Source: Lentisphaeria bacterium | Lineage (GTDB): Bacteria > Verrucomicrobiota > Lentisphaeria > Oligosphaerales > JAFGRS01 | DNA: 5,721 nucleotides | Assembly (NCBI GenBank): GCA_016935045.1 | Contig: JAFGRS010000509.1 | Coordinates: 1 to 5,721, forward strand | Reading direction: 5' to 3' | In this document: positions 3,713 to 5,721 of the stretch, piece after piece | Layout of the letters: each line of letters starts with the position of its first letter | How positions within the stretch are numbered: position 1 is the stretch's first letter | The notes under the pieces: generated by a model | Seen by the model: only the letters and a program-made list of their open reading frames with translations | The model's database searches: none | What the model was told of the DNA's origin: nothing | Program-made: the position numbers and the translations under genes

Positions 3713-5721
3713 CGGCAGTCTCCCCGGATTTCGCTGAGCCACTCGGGTTGGCGCACCTCGAACATGTAGAGGGGCGCCGTGGGCACGATGGTCTGCACCC
3801 CGCCGCACGCAGCCCAGTCACCGGCCGCCGGCTGCCAGTTCCGCCGCAGCCGCTCGGGGGTGAGGTTCACCAGGGCCTGTTCCCGGGCGGCCCGGTAGGA
3901 ACCGTTGGGGATGGCGTACAGATCGATGACGAGGGTGAATGCCCCCGCGCGCCCGCGCAGCTCCCGCGGCCCACGGAACTGGATCTGCAATTCGTCGTCC
4001 CGCGGCCCCGGACCGGCCTGCGGCAGATCGGCCCCGGGGAAGAAGCCGTAGCGGAAACGGCGCGGCGTGTTCTCCCCCGCACCGTCCTCGACGCGAACCG
4101 TGACGGCCAGGGCCGGAAGACCGGCATCCGGGGTGCCGCGGAAGAGGTGGTACCACCCCCGCGAAACCCAGGTCTCGAGCCAACCCCGCGAGGGCTGACC
4201 GTCCGCCTGGAAACCGACGCCGAGGGGCAGCACCTGGTCGAACACATCCGCCCGGAACCGCAGCACGGCCGCGGCGAACTCGGCGCATTCGAGGCGCCCG
4301 GAGGGTACGATGCGGCGTTCCAGGCGGAGGTGCCCGGAGGTGCCTCCGCCCTGCCAGCGGTCCTCGATGGTCAGGGCCCCGCCGAGACCCGCGAAGGAAC
4401 GTCCCGTCCGGAGCGTGCCCCGCAGACTCCCGTCCCGGGCGACCTCCAGTTCCGCCGGGGCAAGGTACGAGGCCTCGCCCCCGGGCGCCCGCAACAGCAC
4501 GGGACAGAAGGGGCCGGGAAAGGCACTCAACTCCCGCGATCCCTCCTGCAGACTCACCAACCCGCCCCCGCCACGGTCAAAGACCGCCGTCAAACCACCC
4601 TCGAACACCGCCAGGTCGCCGCTGCGCCGTACCGACCCGGCAGGCATGGGTCCCGCCGGCACGGCCCCGCCGCCATACGGAGAAAGGACCTCCGGAGGAT
4701 CATCCCCGGGATGCAGCGGAACCAGGTCCAGACGAAGGCGTTGCCGCGCCTCCCGGCCAAACTGCCGATAGGACACATCCAAGTGCGAAGCCAGCCTGCG
4801 CACGGGCCGGCCGACGGCACGACGGACCTCGATGCGAGCCACCGGGACCACACCGTTGATCCGCAGATCCGCGCCGCCGTTCTGACGCCCGCCCAGGCGA
4901 GCCCCCGACAGGGAGAGAGCCCGGGAACGCCAGCCCTGCGTGTTCTCGAGCAGGACCCGGGCCGTGTCCCGGTAGCGGTCCTCGATGCTGTCGCCGTGGG
5001 TCGAGTCGTACTCGATCAGGAACGACCCCCTGCCCTCGTCGAAATAGGTGACTTCCGCTTCCAGGTCGTAGGCCCCCGGCGGCAGCACGGCGTCGTCGAC
5101 CCAGAAGTAGATCATCTGGTTGCGGGCGCCATCCGCCGGCGGCAGGGGGATGGCACGCCGCGCCTGACGTCCGGCACGAACGACGCTCTCGGTGCGCCCG
5201 TCGTCGATGTCCCGGCTCGACAATCCCGCGCCGACCGTCCCGTCGCCGAGGTCGAGTTCGAGTCGGACGGCGGGCGTTGCGGTGGCATCGGGTCTGGGGG
5301 GCATGGTAAAGGTGACCTCGACGGTGGTCTCTTGGCCGGGGCCCAGATCGCCCACCGGGCTGCTGCCGTCGGCCAACGTCAGGGCCACGTCCGTGGCCGC
5401 CGCGTCGCCCACGTTGACCAGGGCCACCCGGCGGGTCACAGCCTGCCCGGCCGGCCCCGCCAACACCCCCGTGCGGGTCCCGATGCAGGCGGGAAGCGAA
5501 CAGCTCACCCCACGCCACCACAGGCTGCGTCTCCCGCCCGACGCCAACTCGAATACGACCGTGCGGCTGCCGCTGGCGTAGTCCGGAGCCGCCCGCAGAA
5601 TGGGCTGGTAGTGTCCCGTGGCGCCTCCGGGAAGGTCGATGCGGACCTCGTCCATGGTCAACCCGGGCACCGGCCGCAGCCTCAGGATCCCGCCGAACTC
5701 CTCCCGGGTCAGGTTCCGGGC
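3709..5721 (-). CDS. Large multi-domain beta-sandwich protein, carbohydrate-binding-like (5' truncated by window edge)
   Basis: The frame is open from the right edge to a TGA at 3709-3711, showing 670 residues and no convincing start, so the N-terminus lies beyond 5721. A GTG at 5670 falls inside what looks like a continuing beta strand (ILRLRPVPGLTMDEVRID) and is not taken as the start. Visible order, in fragment numbering: ~1-60 beta-rich; ~85-140 an Ig/CARDB-like segment (VTRRVALVNVGDAAATDVAL, then GDLGPGQETTVEVTF); ~190-300 a carbohydrate-binding-like sandwich with EAEVTYFDEG, EYDST and GGRQNGGADLRI, a pattern I recall from PVC glycan-binding proteins; ~367-607 a larger beta domain opening VFEGGLTAVFDRGGGGLVSL, reminiscent of mutarotase/lyase-type sandwiches. 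No catalytic motif can be named. Export is inferred from the domains and from coupling to the signal-peptide gene that follows. The upstream part could hold an enzymatic domain. Confidence 0.8.
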   Translation of the reverse strand, partial: ARNLTREEFGGILRLRPVPGLTMDEVRIDLPGGATGHYQPILRAAPDYASGSRTVVFELASGGRRSLWWRGVSCSLPACIGTRTGVLAGPAGQAVTRRVALVNVGDAAATDVALTLADGSSPVGDLGPGQETTVEVTFTMPPRPDATATPAVRLELDLGDGTVGAGLSSRDIDDGRTESVVRAGRQARRAIPLPPADGARNQMIYFWVDDAVLPPGAYDLEAEVTYFDEGRGSFLIEYDSTHGDSIEDRYRDTARVLLENTQGWRSRALSLSGARLGGRQNGGADLRINGVVPVARIEVRRAVGRPVRRLASHLDVSYRQFGREARQRLRLDLVPLHPGDDPPEVLSPYGGGAVPAGPMPAGSVRRSGDLAVFEGGLTAVFDRGGGGLVSLQEGSRELSAFPGPFCPVLLRAPGGEASYLAPAELEVARDGSLRGTLRTGRSFAGLGGALTIEDRWQGGGTSGHLRLERRIVPSGRLECAEFAAAVLRFRADVFDQVLPLGVGFQADGQPSRGWLETWVSRGWYHLFRGTPDAGLPALAVTVRVEDGAGENTPRRFRYGFFPGADLPQAGPGPRDDELQIQFRGPRELRGRAGAFTLVIDLYAIPNGSYRAAREQALVNLTPERLRRNWQPAAGDWAACGGVQTIVPTAPLYMFEVRQPEWLSEIRGDCR
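3720..3725 (-). promoter_or_regulatory. Shine-Dalgarno site (GGGGAG) for the exported amidotransferase-like gene
   Basis: On the - strand GGGGAG lies 7 nt before the ATG at 3712, inside the end of the preceding gene. It supports this start over the upstream in-frame ATG at 3808, and fits coupled translation through the ATGA overlap. Confidence 0.65.

Noticed and set aside
2687..3769. 360-codon + strand open frame antisense to the exported protein gene
   Set aside because: The opposite strand has a signal peptide, an SD site and an ATGA coupling; the + frame has no motif.
2436..3821. 461-codon - strand frame overlapping the exported protein gene in another frame
   Set aside because: Its composition is Arg/Gly/Pro-rich low complexity, typical of an off-frame translation of GC-rich coding DNA.
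4700..5521. 273-codon - strand frame inside the large beta-sandwich gene
   Set aside because: Arg/Gly/Pro/His-rich shadow with no domain pattern; the main frame has well-formed beta strands throughout.
5653..5670. GTG (5670) or ATG (5655) as the start of the large - strand gene
   Set aside because: The frame stays open to the window edge, upstream residues look like a continuing beta strand, and no signal peptide follows either codon.

Overview
The window is very GC-rich DNA, about two thirds G+C or more by eye, with third codon positions almost all G or C. It is fully bacterial in style: short gaps, Shine-Dalgarno sites and one ATGA start/stop overlap. Three things point towards the PVC group (Kiritimatiellota, Lentisphaerota, Planctomycetota or relatives): the protein mix (an SGNH-hydrolase-type C-terminus, secreted carbohydrate-binding proteins, a xylose-isomerase-like TIM barrel), a GATGGAC-type 9-bp minisatellite directly after a stop codon, and GC-rich hairpin repeats between genes. 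That placement is an inference. No rRNA or other marker gene is present.

Layout. (1) Bases 3-434, + strand: the last 143 residues of a protein that begins outside the window, resembling the C-terminal beta-sandwich of SGNH/GDSL hydrolases. (2) Bases 435-728: a 294-bp gap between convergent genes. It holds 4-5 units of a 9-bp tandem repeat, then two copies of an ~80-bp element built from two hairpins, then a small hairpin. (3) Bases 729-5721, - strand: four genes read right to left. First is a large, probably exported multi-domain beta-sandwich protein whose N-terminus lies outside the window. It overlaps by 4 bp a 379-aa signal-peptide protein with a glutamine-amidotransferase/ThuA-like domain and a helical tail. 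After 133 bp comes a 295-aa sugar phosphate isomerase/epimerase-type TIM barrel, and after another 118 bp a 234-aa TrpF-like TIM barrel.

How the genes may fit together. The four - strand genes share direction, have good ribosome binding sites and show no obvious terminator or promoter between them, so they may form one transcription unit. Two products look exported and contact carbohydrate. The other two are cytoplasmic TIM barrels of families that isomerise or epimerise sugars and sugar phosphates. A carbohydrate-use role is a reasonable inference, but no substrate can be read from the sequence. The most notable protein observation is that the TrpF-like enzyme has Ala where true phosphoribosylanthranilate isomerases have their catalytic Cys. 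It keeps the equivalent Asp and the phosphate-binding end of the barrel, and no tryptophan genes are nearby. No mobile element, CRISPR array, tRNA, rRNA or defence system was found.
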